This document shows positions 43,342-52,759 of a stretch of 64,000 nt of DNA, piece by piece. The stretch spans positions 1 to 64,000 of the forward strand of contig JAGHST010000010.1 in the NCBI GenBank assembly GCA_018065695.1, written 5' to 3'. Source of the stretch: Candidatus Cacconaster caballi. GTDB lineage: Bacteria; Bacteroidota; Bacteroidia; Bacteroidales; UBA932. The notes beneath the pieces were generated by a model. That model worked only from the letters and a program-made list of their open reading frames with translations. It did not search any database and was not told the origin of the DNA. Every line of letters starts with the position of its first letter. Positions within the stretch are counted from its first letter, which is position 1. The translations under genes were made by a program, and so were the position numbers.

Positions 43342-45138
43342 ATGAAGAAGTTACTCGCTTCCGTCTGCATCCCGCTGCTTCTGATTCAGTCCTCGCAAGG
43401 GCAGGAAGCACCTTCAGGTCAATGGGAAGGCAGCGCCAGTTTCGATATCGGGAGCAATTTCGTCAGGGATATGAGTTCCAGAACTTTTTCCCGCAGTTCC
43501 GGCAACGTTTCCGCCTGGGGAAAATACAGCACCGACAAATTCTCCATCAAACTGGACTTAAAGGGCCTCAATGAGTTCGCCGCTTCAACCCTCAGGGGAC
43601 GGACGCTGAACGTCAAGGACCCTGCTTCTCCCGAACTGAATATCGACATAATCCAGAAGGAGAAGTCGGTTCTGGAGGAGAAAACAGGAGTGCAGATGGA
43701 ATACAGGCCCGATTCACGGAACACTTTCTCATTCTCTGCCGGACAGAAGTTCGACAGGCAGTCTCCGGAACAGGCCGGCATCTCCATCACTCAGAGTTTC
43801 TCGGGAGACAATTACGAAACCCTGCGGGCTTCGTGCTCCTTCAACATCGAAGAGGTGTTGCAGAAAAGTTCGCTCTACAATGCCAAGGTCGGCTGGATTC
43901 ACAGATTCGAAAAGCCGGGCAGGGAGATGGAATCCTCCGCAGGTTGGGAACTCACCCGAATCGACAAGTCCTCAACCTGGTTCATTTCACCGGTAAGCGA
44001 TATCGATTTGGAAGAAGAGACGCAGAGCGGAGAGGAACCCGACCGCATATATAGAATCACTCCGGTTTCTGTCGGAAATGATTTCAGTGCATCGGTGCTC
44101 TATCGCGACAAGAACCTGTTCGGTCAGAAGAGCCTCAACCTCGAACTCGGGCTAATTTTCAAAGCAGGATTTGACAGGGACAGACTCTCAGCCGCCAACT
44201 ATAAGAATGAAATGTGGGTGGACAGTCTGGAATACCGCGAAAGCTTCCGTTTCGTCTCGCTTGAGGCTGTCCCGAAGGCGAAAATGTCTTACTCTCCGGA
44301 CAAATTCAGTGTAAGTCTTCAGCTGACACCGGATTTCTATGCCACCAAACTTGACAGTGAGCCGAATCTGGGCGAATTCAAATCCAGCAAGGTTGTCATC
44401 CTGCCGGACTTGAGCGCCCTATGGGCAATCTCCCCGAAGCACAACGTCGGAATCTCCTACAAGCAGAGCCTCACCCATCCGACATATCTGCAGCTCTGCT
44501 GGTTTCCGAGGACCGGCGACTATGAAAACGAACAACTGATGGGAAATCCCGACCTGAAGCCGAGCCTCAAAGGAAATGCATCTCTCTCATATACTTTCCG
44601 TTCAGGATTCTTCACCGCAAAACTGGAAGGGACATCCACGATTAATTGGGACAAAATAGAAAAGGTGTTCAACAACAAGGACGGATTCCGTGTATATACC
44701 TGGATTAACTCGGGACGCAGTTTGGACAACAGTGTAAAACTTTCGATGAGCGCCGCCGTGAAGAATTTCAAAGCCTCACTTGGAGGCTACTACAATCATT
44801 TCGCAGGATACAACAATGCCGGAAACGTGACACGAAGCTCCGACTGGGGAATGAACGCAGATGCCCTGCTCAAGGTCAGGGGAGGTTGGACATTCAGTGC
44901 CAAAGGAAGGTATCAGAGCAAAATAATACGTTCATACAGTTCCATCACCCAATATATCGGATGTGACGCCCGCGTGGACAAAGACTTCAGACGGTTCAGC
45001 ATATTTATCCAAGGGAAAGACCTGTTCGATCAGACGATAGAAGTCATCACCTACTCCGAGGACCACACTTACGCCCGCATAGAGGAAAATTTCTACAACC
45101 GGAGAATCTTTTCAGCGGGAATATCCGTCAAATTCTGA
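43342..45138 (+). CDS. Outer-membrane beta-barrel family protein
   Basis: A 598-residue predicted barrel without an obvious plug domain. The signal peptide is MKKLLASVCIPLLLIQSSQG. The body shows alternating strand patterns and the family segment GISYKQSLTHPTYLQLCWF then MGNPDLKPSLKGNASLSYTF, as in the outer membrane protein beta-barrel (PF14905-type) group related to TonB receptors. The role is unknown; its position as the last gene of the metal set suggests an accessory outer-membrane component. It ends 2 nt from the convergent tilS stop. Confidence 0.82.
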   Translation: MKKLLASVCIPLLLIQSSQGQEAPSGQWEGSASFDIGSNFVRDMSSRTFSRSSGNVSAWGKYSTDKFSIKLDLKGLNEFAASTLRGRTLNVKDPASPELNIDIIQKEKSVLEEKTGVQMEYRPDSRNTFSFSAGQKFDRQSPEQAGISITQSFSGDNYETLRASCSFNIEEVLQKSSLYNAKVGWIHRFEKPGREMESSAGWELTRIDKSSTWFISPVSDIDLEEETQSGEEPDRIYRITPVSVGNDFSASVLYRDKNLFGQKSLNLELGLIFKAGFDRDRLSAANYKNEMWVDSLEYRESFRFVSLEAVPKAKMSYSPDKFSVSLQLTPDFYATKLDSEPNLGEFKSSKVVILPDLSALWAISPKHNVGISYKQSLTHPTYLQLCWFPRTGDYENEQLMGNPDLKPSLKGNASLSYTFRSGFFTAKLEGTSTINWDKIEKVFNNKDGFRVYTWINSGRSLDNSVKLSMSAAVKNFKASLGGYYNHFAGYNNAGNVTRSSDWGMNADALLKVRGGWTFSAKGRYQSKIIRSYSSITQYIGCDARVDKDFRRFSIFIQGKDLFDQTIEVITYSEDHTYARIEENFYNRRIFSAGISVKF

Positions 45139-45140
45139 AA

Positions 45141-46457
45141 TCACTGCCGGCTCGTGACTTCGCAAACAAGAATCGCAGTGGTTTTGGAGGTGATTTTGAA
45201 ATCGTCATCGATGCGACGGCCGGCCACAGCCACGATGCGCTCTGAGCCTTTTCCGTCCGTGAGGACTATCACGGCCTCCTGCTTTTTCTGTTCCACGTCG
45301 AGTTTCAGATCGATGAAGTAGTCGCTCAGAAGTTTGAAGCCCTTCATTCCGAAAGGTTTGAAACGGTCGCCTGCCTTAGGGCGGCGAATGCTCAGAGTAC
45401 CCCTGATTTTGGCAGCATCCACATATTGGACTCCCTGCGGAGCATTCTTCGGATTGAAACCGGCTGGAAGCGCCATCTTCCGGACAACAAGCCCGGGCAA
45501 CTGCGGCGGCTCACTTGCGGGATAAACCTTAAGGCAATTGCGGTCGCGGACAAGCGTATGGGTCGGGCTGTTGAACACCTTGCCGCTCTGTGCATCCACA
45601 GACGCCTCTATCTGAGAGAGTTGCGACTCGTTGAAGCCACACCCTTCCAGCATCCTGAAAAGCCAGTAGCTTCTGTGCCGCTCACCTCGCAGCGCTTCGA
45701 TGTCGATGGAAAACATATCTCCGCTGCGCTTCAGAAGTGAAGGTTCCTTCTGGAGATACAGTTCGTCCATTATCTCCCCTATCTGTGAAAAGCGCTTCAT
45801 CTCGCCTTTGATGGTGGAGAGAAAAGAAGAATTTATCATCTTCAGGTGAGGAAACACCTCATTCCTCAAACGGTTGCGGGAATAATGGCTCTCCCGGTTG
45901 GTGTAGTCCTCCCTGTATTCCACTTGGGAAGCGACTGCAAAACGTTCGATTTCCTCTCTTGTGAATCCCATAAGAGGTCTTATGATGCAGCCGTTGCTTA
46001 CTTTGATTCCGGCAAGGCCGCGCAGACCTGTTCCCCTGAGCAGATTGAGAAAAAACGTCTCCACACTGTCGTTGAGATTGTGGGCGATGGCCAGATACTC
46101 AAACCCCTTCTCCTTGACCAGACTTGCGAACCAGCCGTAGCGAAGGTCCCGGGCCGCCATTTGGGTACTGATGGAAGAATCTTTAGCATAAGCACTTGTG
46201 TCATAAGACGTTGTAAAGAATTCTACACCATTGCGCCCGCACCAGGAACGGACGAGGCGCTGGTCTTCGTCGCAGTCACCCGGCCTAAGATTGAAATTGA
46301 CGTGAGCCACGGAGAAAGGAATCCCGAGCGAACTCTTCAGAAACAGAGTGGCCATCGTCATCGAATCAATGCCTCCGCTGACAGCTACAAGCACTCTGCA
46401 CTTTTCGCTGCGGTTGGCAGTGAGGCGGTCAAGCATTTCATCGAATTTCTCCTGCAT
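45141..46457 (-). CDS. tilS: tRNA(Ile)-lysidine synthase
   Basis: Modifies C34 of the CAU-anticodon tRNA(Ile) with lysine so that it reads AUA. The N-terminal PP-loop ATPase shows VLVAVSGGIDSMTMATLF (about residue 22-39), and AHNLNDSVETFFLNLLRGTGLRGLAG is the family signature (quoted in part). Substrate-binding and C-terminal TilS domains follow (PKAGDRFKPFGMKGFKLLSDYF, part). It is 438 residues. It lies 4 nt after the DUF3078 gene. Confidence 0.95.
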   Translation of the reverse strand: MQEKFDEMLDRLTANRSEKCRVLVAVSGGIDSMTMATLFLKSSLGIPFSVAHVNFNLRPGDCDEDQRLVRSWCGRNGVEFFTTSYDTSAYAKDSSISTQMAARDLRYGWFASLVKEKGFEYLAIAHNLNDSVETFFLNLLRGTGLRGLAGIKVSNGCIIRPLMGFTREEIERFAVASQVEYREDYTNRESHYSRNRLRNEVFPHLKMINSSFLSTIKGEMKRFSQIGEIMDELYLQKEPSLLKRSGDMFSIDIEALRGERHRSYWLFRMLEGCGFNESQLSQIEASVDAQSGKVFNSPTHTLVRDRNCLKVYPASEPPQLPGLVVRKMALPAGFNPKNAPQGVQYVDAAKIRGTLSIRRPKAGDRFKPFGMKGFKLLSDYFIDLKLDVEQKKQEAVIVLTDGKGSERIVAVAGRRIDDDFKITSKTTAILVCEVTSRQ

Positions 46458-46461
46458 AGCG

Positions 46462-47364
46462 CTACTTTGACTGACCTATCGTATAACTGAATCCGATGGT
46501 GAAAAGTTCCTTGAACTGCACTCCTGCGGCCTGATACTCCTCCTCTGTCCTTTTATTCTTCTTGTTGAGTTTCACGTTGTCGTCATATATGAGGTTGGTG
46601 AGCAGCGTGAAGGAGAAATGCTTGGAAATTTTGGCAGTTACAGTCGTATCCCAGTTGACCTTGATATTCTGCGGATTTTTCAAATAGTCCGAGAAGAGAA
46701 TCAGAGAACTGTTCACCTTGAAGTTCTCCACGTCTATCCGGCCGTCTATCTTTATCTGCGCACCGAGTTCGAACCGTGCGAACTGGTCGATTGCATTACC
46801 GTACTTTTCCCTCAGCTCGGGAACTCTGACAATCACCACTTTGCCGGTCAGAGGCGCCACATTGATGGAGATACTCTTCGTCGGAGTATAGTCGATACCG
46901 AGACCGAGGCTGGTGTTGGCCGGGGCCAGGAGATCGGAAACCAGAGTCTTGTCCGTTTCGCTCTTGTATCCCTTTGCAAACTGGGAACGGAAATTGAAGA
47001 CTGCCGAGATGTAGAGTTTCTCGACTGCCTTGTAGCCGAACTTGCTGTCAAGCACAAGGCGGTCATCACTTTTGCGAAAACCTGTCTCATACGACTCTAT
47101 GAAGCCGTATCCTGCCTGCAGCTCACTGTTCCATATACATTTGCCCTTGGTGTAATTGGCATAAAGATCCGCCAGTGTATTGAGCGAAAGTTGACCGCTT
47201 CCACCTGCAGCCCAGTTGGTGAGGGAGAGTTGGGAAAAGCCCAGAGTGGCCACGATACCCTTTTTCCAGTGGCTCTCCGGTTTTTTTTCTTCTTTCTTCT
47301 CCTGTGCCATCAGAGACGCGCTGATCACAAAAAGCAGGAGTACGGCGGCGGTCAGTCTTTTCAT
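46462..47364 (-). CDS. DUF3078 family outer-membrane-type protein
   Basis: A 300-residue exported protein: signal peptide MKRLTAAVLLLFVISASLMAQ, a short Lys/Glu linker, then a beta-rich body with GIVATLGFSQLSLTNWAAGG, the start typical of the Bacteroidetes-specific DUF3078 family, and ends FTIGFSYTIGQSK like a barrel. The family is often described as a possible outer-membrane barrel; its function is unknown. It sits between proS and tilS on the reverse strand with small gaps. Confidence 0.85.
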   Translation of the reverse strand: MKRLTAAVLLLFVISASLMAQEKKEEKKPESHWKKGIVATLGFSQLSLTNWAAGGSGQLSLNTLADLYANYTKGKCIWNSELQAGYGFIESYETGFRKSDDRLVLDSKFGYKAVEKLYISAVFNFRSQFAKGYKSETDKTLVSDLLAPANTSLGLGIDYTPTKSISINVAPLTGKVVIVRVPELREKYGNAIDQFARFELGAQIKIDGRIDVENFKVNSSLILFSDYLKNPQNIKVNWDTTVTAKISKHFSFTLLTNLIYDDNVKLNKKNKRTEEEYQAAGVQFKELFTIGFSYTIGQSK

Positions 47365-47388
47365 ATAGGAACGGTTTTTATGCAGCGT

Positions 47389-48879
47389 TTAGTATGCGCG
47401 GGCAAAAATCACCCTGCGGTGCGAAGGCTTGCCTGTGTAGATGCACCGGCCTTCCTCTTCACAGACGCAGGAGTCGATAGGAATGCAACGGATTGTGGCT
47501 TTCGTCTCCTCCTTTATCTTTTCTTCCGTCTCGGCCGTGCCGTCCCAGTGGCAGAGGAGGAAGCCTCCCTTCTCAATCTTCTCCTTGAACTCCTCCCAGG
47601 TATCCACCTTGAAGACATTGTCATCGCGGAACTTGAGAGCCTTGTTGTATAAATTTGCCTGAATTTCGTCCATCAAAGCCTTAACGCGGAGCGCAAGACC
47701 TTCCTGCGGCAGACTCTCCTTGGTCGAAGTGTCGCGGCGGGCAAGCTCGACGTTGCCGGATTCAAGGTCGCGAGGGCCTATCACGACGCGTACCGGGACA
47801 CCCTTGAGTTCCCACTCGGCGAACTTGAACCCCGGACGGAGATTGTCGCGGTCGTCTATCTTCACCGAAAGGCCTTCCGCCTCCATCGACTTTTTGATTT
47901 GCTCCATACGGGCGACGATGGCATCGTGTTCGGCATCCGTCTTGAAGATAGGCACCATTACCACCTGAATAGGGGCGAGAGCCGGAGGAAGCACCAGTCC
48001 GTTGTTGTCGGAGTGGCTCATTATGAGCGCACCCATAAGGCGGGTTGAGACGCCCCAGGAGGTTGCCCATACATAGTCGAGCTTCCCTTCCCTGTTGGCA
48101 TACTGAACGTCGAATGCCTTTGCGAAATTCTGGCCGAGGAAGTGCGACGTACCGGCCTGCAGAGCCTTGCCGTCCTGCATCATAGCCTCTATGCTGTACG
48201 TGTCGAGGGCTCCGGCGAAGCGCTCTGTCTCAGACTTGTGGCCGACAACCACCGGCATCGCCATATATTTTCTCGCAAACTCGGCATAGACGGCCACCAT
48301 CCTCTGCGCCTCCTCGACTGCCTCCTCTCTCGTGGCGTGGGCGGTATGGCCCTCCTGCCACAGGAATTCGGCGGTGCGCAGGAAGAGCCTTGTCCTCATC
48401 TCCCAACGGACCACATTGGCCCACTGGTTACAGAGAATCGGAAGATCCCTCCACGACTTTATCCAGTTCTTATAGGTGTTCCAAATGATTGTTTCCGAAG
48501 TGGGGCGGACAATCAGTTCCTCTTCAAGCCTTGCATCCGGATCTACCACAACGCCTTTGCCGTCCGGAGAGACCTTCAGACGGTGGTGTGTCACCACTGC
48601 ACATTCCTTTGCAAAGCCCTCCACGTGCTCCGCCTCGCGGCTGAGGAAAGATTTAGGGATGAAAAGAGGAAAATATGCATTCTGGTGGCCTGTGGCCTTG
48701 AACATTCTGTCGAGCTGTTCGTGCATCTTCTCCCATATTGCATAGCCGTACGGCTTGATGACCATACAGCCTCTGACAGCCGACTGCTCGGCCAAATCCG
48801 CCTTGACCACGAGATTGTTGTACCACTTGGAATAGTCGTCTTCCCTGTTGGTCATCTCTTTGTTTACTGCTTCTGACAT
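47389..48879 (-). CDS. proS: Prolyl-tRNA synthetase, archaeal/eukaryotic-like type
   Basis: Class II synthetase of 496 residues in the short form without the bacterial editing insertion. [22 protein letters not shown] is the usual start (quoted in part), [17 protein letters not shown] is a motif 2 region, [21 protein letters not shown] follows, and the C-terminal end carries the zinc-type [11 protein letters not shown] and [18 protein letters not shown] cysteines. It charges tRNA(Pro). It heads the reverse run proS-DUF3078-tilS. Confidence 0.96.
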   Translation of the reverse strand: MSEAVNKEMTNREDDYSKWYNNLVVKADLAEQSAVRGCMVIKPYGYAIWEKMHEQLDRMFKATGHQNAYFPLFIPKSFLSREAEHVEGFAKECAVVTHHRLKVSPDGKGVVVDPDARLEEELIVRPTSETIIWNTYKNWIKSWRDLPILCNQWANVVRWEMRTRLFLRTAEFLWQEGHTAHATREEAVEEAQRMVAVYAEFARKYMAMPVVVGHKSETERFAGALDTYSIEAMMQDGKALQAGTSHFLGQNFAKAFDVQYANREGKLDYVWATSWGVSTRLMGALIMSHSDNNGLVLPPALAPIQVVMVPIFKTDAEHDAIVARMEQIKKSMEAEGLSVKIDDRDNLRPGFKFAEWELKGVPVRVVIGPRDLESGNVELARRDTSTKESLPQEGLALRVKALMDEIQANLYNKALKFRDDNVFKVDTWEEFKEKIEKGGFLLCHWDGTAETEEKIKEETKATIRCIPIDSCVCEEEGRCIYTGKPSHRRVIFARAY

Positions 48880-48911
48880 TTTTATGGTATGGAAATTGAT
48901 GATAATTGAAT

Positions 48912-48930
48912 TATATTTGTTGCAAAAATA
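48912..48930. promoter_or_regulatory. Overlapping divergent -7 boxes for the lipoprotein gene and proS
   Basis: TATATTTG (48912-48919, forward) and CAAAAATA (48923-48930, TATTTTTG in reverse) are 3 nt apart, so each promoter lies in the start region of the other. The proS leader is about 40 nt. The forward leader carries an AGGAGG. Confidence 0.6.
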
Positions 48931-48945
48931 CTAAAAATCTTACAC

Positions 48946-48951
48946 AGGAGG
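48946..48951 (+). promoter_or_regulatory. Strong Shine-Dalgarno-like AGGAGG
   Basis: AGGAGG lies 9 nt before the ATG at 48961 in a non-coding leader. Bacteroidetes ribosomes seldom rely on such sites, so a perfect one is worth noting. Confidence 0.55.
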
Positions 48952-48960
48952 AAAGAAAAA

Positions 48961-49830
48961 ATGAAAACCAACACTTTATCCGCTTTACTGACAGTGGCAT
49001 TGGCGATGTTGGCAAGTTCTTGCGGAACTGCAGGTTACTACACCTCCGGCATCTACAGCGACGGCATCTACTACAGGTCCTCACCGGAGACCCGTGCGCA
49101 GATAATCGCTGACAACTCTGCCAAAGCACAGACAAACCAGACAGACCTTGAAGAGGACTTCGTGGCCTCCGACGAGAGCGGCAATCTCTGGCTCGTTTCA
49201 AATAACAGGGAAGGTTATTTCGCATCCAAGCTCCACCGCTTCGACAGCCCTACATACACTTTCCCTTTCTGGGTCGGAGTCACCGGCGCAATCGTATATG
49301 ACGCCTTCGGCCGCCCATACTATTGGGACAGATGGCGTTATCCATACTACAGCAGCTGGTGGTGGGATGACTACCACTACTGGCACAGCCCTTGGCATCC
49401 ATACTACGGCTACGGATACCATCATCCGTACCACTACTACCATCCGACTCATCACGGCACTCCGTATCCTGACAGGGCAGGCCGCAACGTCGTCTATACT
49501 CATCGCAGCAGCGACGGGGCATACAGAACATCTGCCCGTTCAAGCGTCATTTCCTCTTCCGGAAGGAACCGCTCCTCATCCGCCAACTCCACTTCATACT
49601 ACGGCAACCGCAGCAACCGCATAAGTTCTTCAGCCGTATCAAGAAGCAGCAAGGCCAGGTCAAGTTCATCAGGACGCTCAAGATCTTCATACAGCTCATC
49701 GTCCGCCAGCCGTTCCTCTGCAGGTTCTTTCAACGGAAGTTCTTCAAGCTACAACGGAAGTTCTTCAAGCAGATCGACAGGCTCTTTCAGTAGCGGCAGC
49801 AGCAGTTCCGGCGGCGGCCGCAGGAGATAA
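48961..49830 (+). CDS. Predicted lipoprotein with aromatic/His-rich middle and Ser/Arg-rich tail
   Basis: A 289-residue protein of unknown family. The signal ends in LAMLASSC with a lipobox Cys at residue 21. Residues 22-120 are soluble (LEEDFVASDESGNLWLVS). Residues about 118-170 are extremely rich in Tyr, Trp, His and Pro (YYSSWWWDDYHYWHSPWHPY, then YHHPYHYYHPTHH). The tail from about 185 is low-complexity Ser/Arg/Gly (SRSSKARSSSSGRSRSSYSS) ending SSSGGGRRR. The tail could bind anionic surface polymers or peptidoglycan; no function can be assigned. The next gene follows after 19 nt. Confidence 0.8.
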   Translation: MKTNTLSALLTVALAMLASSCGTAGYYTSGIYSDGIYYRSSPETRAQIIADNSAKAQTNQTDLEEDFVASDESGNLWLVSNNREGYFASKLHRFDSPTYTFPFWVGVTGAIVYDAFGRPYYWDRWRYPYYSSWWWDDYHYWHSPWHPYYGYGYHHPYHYYHPTHHGTPYPDRAGRNVVYTHRSSDGAYRTSARSSVISSSGRNRSSSANSTSYYGNRSNRISSSAVSRSSKARSSSSGRSRSSYSSSSASRSSAGSFNGSSSSYNGSSSSRSTGSFSSGSSSSGGGRRR

Positions 49831-49849
49831 CAATTAAAAAGGATTGAAA

Positions 49850-51364
49850 ATGAAAAGGATATTTACAGTTTCGCTGTCGCTTCTGATTGCAGCGGCGGCT
49901 TTCGGGCAGGACCGCTATGACGAGTTGCTGCTCTCCACTGAACAGTACGGAGGTTCGGCACGTACGATGGCTATGGGCAACGCCTTCACGGCTCTCGGCG
50001 GTGATATGGGCTCTCTCTCCATCAACCCCGCCTCCTCAGGCGTGTTCAGATGTTCCCAGATTTCAGTCACTCCGGCGGTAGGATTCAGAAGCGCCACCTC
50101 CACCTATCTGGGAAGTGAGGTGAAAAGCTCAGCCAGCACATTCACAGTTCCCAACACCGGCTTCGTGTTTACTTTCGACACCGGCAGAATGTCAGGACTT
50201 CTGAATTTCAATTTCGGTTTGACATTGAGCCGCAAGGCCGATTTCAATACCGTCACCAGAGTTGCAGGCTCCACTTCGGGTTCATCATACGTGGCAAGCC
50301 TTGCATCCGAACTGGCCGCATCCGGAATAACTTACGACAGAATCGATATGGATGCCGGCGCAAGACCGTTCGACAACGTCTCCAGCGCATATTGGCCGCA
50401 CATATTGATGTACAACGCATTTCTTATCGACCTCGACGGGGATTTTCCATCCGATGACGCGGCCTATATTCCGAACACCTACAGCAGGGACAATCTGCAC
50501 CGTCTGCGCATTCCGGGCGAACTCAATCAGGACCTGTACCGAAGGACTCGCGGAGGCATAGATGAATTCTCTCTCAATTTCGGCGGCAACGTCTCCGACA
50601 TACTCTATTTCGGAGTCAACGTCAATCTGGAGAGTGTCAACTACATAGTGGAAGAGAGCATGAGCGAATTTTCCTCCGAGCCGGGAAGATTCGACACCGG
50701 GTTCGACGAAGCCCTGGCCAACTACTGGAGACAGACCACCGGACTGGGCATAAACGCAAAGTTCGGTCTCATCGTCACACCTGTGACCGGACTCAGAATC
50801 GGCGCCACCTTCACAACCCCTACCGCCTACAGCCTGACAGACACGTGGGACCATACGGTCTATTCCTATTTTGACGGCAGCAATCCTCTCTATCAGGACT
50901 GGAAGCGCGAAACACCTCCGGGAGTATATGACTGGAGCACAACCTCCCCACTACGTTTCAGCATAGGTGCGGCATATGTGTTCGGCAAGGGAGGCCTTGT
51001 AAGTTTCGACTACGAAAGGGTGAACTACAGCCGCATCAGCAACGAATTCAATGCATCCAACATATTCAGGGCGGGAGCGGAAGGCCGCATCGCGGATTTC
51101 ATCTCCCTGAGGGCCGGCTATGCCCACTACAGTTCGCCTGAAGAGGGCGGTTCCGCCACGAGGCTCGTCAGCGGAGGCCTTGGCTTCAACCTGAACAGCT
51201 CTTTCGGTATTGACGTAGCTTATCAGCATATGCTGCAATCAAGCGGGACATTCAGCCTGTACAACAACTACACGGACATCTACGAAGGATCCGTGACAGC
51301 ACCGACAGGCACAGAGGTCCGCTCCGGCGGAAGAGTGTCGATCTCCCTCAACTGGAAGTTCTAA
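49850..51364 (+). CDS. OmpP1/FadL family outer-membrane transporter
   Basis: A 504-residue barrel protein with signal peptide MKRIFTVSLSLLIAAAAFG. The N-terminal hatch-like segment SARTMAMGNAFTALGGDMGS, then LSINPASSGVF, is typical of FadL-like proteins in Bacteroidetes. Strands continue to the last residue group VSISLNWKF. Substrate is unknown; FadL members carry hydrophobic compounds, and some Bacteroidetes ones assist secretion. The ATG at 49850 is used; a TTG two codons upstream is also in frame. Its stop overlaps the convergent wbqC end by 4 nt. Confidence 0.87.
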   Translation: MKRIFTVSLSLLIAAAAFGQDRYDELLLSTEQYGGSARTMAMGNAFTALGGDMGSLSINPASSGVFRCSQISVTPAVGFRSATSTYLGSEVKSSASTFTVPNTGFVFTFDTGRMSGLLNFNFGLTLSRKADFNTVTRVAGSTSGSSYVASLASELAASGITYDRIDMDAGARPFDNVSSAYWPHILMYNAFLIDLDGDFPSDDAAYIPNTYSRDNLHRLRIPGELNQDLYRRTRGGIDEFSLNFGGNVSDILYFGVNVNLESVNYIVEESMSEFSSEPGRFDTGFDEALANYWRQTTGLGINAKFGLIVTPVTGLRIGATFTTPTAYSLTDTWDHTVYSYFDGSNPLYQDWKRETPPGVYDWSTTSPLRFSIGAAYVFGKGGLVSFDYERVNYSRISNEFNASNIFRAGAEGRIADFISLRAGYAHYSSPEEGGSATRLVSGGLGFNLNSSFGIDVAYQHMLQSSGTFSLYNNYTDIYEGSVTAPTGTEVRSGGRVSISLNWKF

Positions 51365-51990
51365 AGCAGGAAGGAAATGGCATTCGGGCCTTCGTTGCAC
51401 AGAAGGTCCAGAACGGAAAGGTTCGGCACAAAGTCGAATCTGTCGGAGAAGACCTGATAATAGGTCTTCTCTTTTTTATACTGCTGGAGAAGCGTGACAC
51501 CTCTGTGTTTCGGATGGATGGTGTCCCTGAAATCCCCATCTCCATAATCTTTCACATACTCCTGCGTGAAACAGATATCCGCCTTGAGGCCGACCAGGGA
51601 AAGCAGCAGAAGGAGAAGTTTCGTATTCAAATCGAAAAGAAAGACGGGCCGGCTGTCCAACACGGCAAAAATGTCATCCTTATAGTAGGCATAGAAAGGG
51701 GAAGAGTTGTATGCAGCATCGAAGGCGCGACGGTGTACCTGAAGCCACGGCTCTCCGTAGTCCACCTTCATATCTCTGACCGGTCTGCTGAGAGTGGTCT
51801 CCCTGACCACCGGAACGCTGAGGGAAACGGGACCCGAACCGCTGAGAATCCTGCATCTGTTGCGGTATGACTGTTTCTGGTAGAATTCACACTGTTCCAC
51901 CAGCACCCTGTCGCCCGAAGCAATGGCGAAGAAATACTCTATCGGCGGAAAATACGCCGTAGACAGGACCGCCTGAGGAAAAAGGGCCAT
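51361..51990 (-). CDS. WbqC family protein
   Basis: A 209-residue protein beginning MALFPQAVLSTAYFPPIEYF, the typical WbqC start, followed by YQKQSYRNRCRILSGSGPVS and a DTIHPKHRG segment near the end. WbqC proteins occur in polysaccharide clusters and have been proposed to act in sugar modification, but the reaction is not firmly known. The ATG at 51990 lies 1 nt after the lpxA stop; the frame continues upstream only inside lpxA. It is the last gene of the lpxD-lpxC-lpxA-wbqC operon. Confidence 0.88.
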   Translation of the reverse strand: MALFPQAVLSTAYFPPIEYFFAIASGDRVLVEQCEFYQKQSYRNRCRILSGSGPVSLSVPVVRETTLSRPVRDMKVDYGEPWLQVHRRAFDAAYNSSPFYAYYKDDIFAVLDSRPVFLFDLNTKLLLLLLSLVGLKADICFTQEYVKDYGDGDFRDTIHPKHRGVTLLQQYKKEKTYYQVFSDRFDFVPNLSVLDLLCNEGPNAISFLL

Positions 51991-51991
51991 C

Positions 51992-52759
51992 CTATTTGAC
52001 AATGCCGCGTTTGGAAGCCTGTATGAAATTAAGTATGTTCCGCTTGTAGTCTGAATCAGGGAATGCCGACTCCACTCTCCTGCAGGCGTCGCTGACATTT
52101 TCGCCCTCATCGTAGATTACGCGGTAAATCTCGCGGATTTCCTCTATTGCGGCGTTGTTGAACCCTCTGCGGCGCAGGCCGACAATATTGATACCTTCGA
52201 ATGAGAAGGGATTGCGTGCGGCAATCACATATGGCGGCACATCTTTATTGACGGCAGAAGCGCCTCCGACCATTGAGTGGGCTCCGATTCGGGAGAATTG
52301 GTGGCAGAGGGCCCCTCCTCCGAGAATTGCCCAATCGTCAACGTCGGTTTCTCCGGCCACTGCGGCATAACTGGAGAAGATGCAGTTGTTGCCTACCGAA
52401 CAGTCGTGGGCTATATGTACATAGGACATGATAAGGCAGTTGCTGCCCACCTTCGTCACGAATTTGCCGCTGGCAGCCGTGCCGCGGTTGATTGTGGCAC
52501 ACTCGCGTATGGTGGTGTTGCATCCTATTTCGACATAAGTCACCTCTCCGTTGAATTTCAAATCCTGAGGCTCGGCTCCTATCACAGCTCCGGGGAACAC
52601 CTTGCAACCGTCCCCGATTCTGGCGTAGTCGAATATGGTGGCGTGCGGGCCGATATGGCAATTGTCGCCTATCTCGACATTCTCCGCAATATAGCAGAAA
52701 GGTTCAATCACTGTATTTTTGCCGATTTTGGCACCCGGATGTACGAAACTGTATTCCAT
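51992..52759 (-). CDS. lpxA: UDP-N-acetylglucosamine acyltransferase
   Basis: First enzyme of lipid A synthesis, adding a 3-hydroxyacyl chain to UDP-GlcNAc. It is 255 residues: a left-handed parallel beta-helix of hexapeptide repeats (VHPGAKIGKNTVIEPFCYIA), the catalytic His in MSYVHIAHDCSVGNN, and a C-terminal helical part (GLRRRGFNNAAIEEIREIYR). It overlaps lpxC by 1 nt. Confidence 0.95.
   Translation of the reverse strand: MEYSFVHPGAKIGKNTVIEPFCYIAENVEIGDNCHIGPHATIFDYARIGDGCKVFPGAVIGAEPQDLKFNGEVTYVEIGCNTTIRECATINRGTAASGKFVTKVGSNCLIMSYVHIAHDCSVGNNCIFSSYAAVAGETDVDDWAILGGGALCHQFSRIGAHSMVGGASAVNKDVPPYVIAARNPFSFEGINIVGLRRRGFNNAAIEEIREIYRVIYDEGENVSDACRRVESAFPDSDYKRNILNFIQASKRGIVK

Noticed and set aside
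41456-43411. 651-codon frame antisense to the TonB-dependent receptor gene
   Set aside because: It mirrors the codon pattern of the receptor gene, has no recognisable domain and no promoter; the receptor and HMA gene on the other strand are certain.
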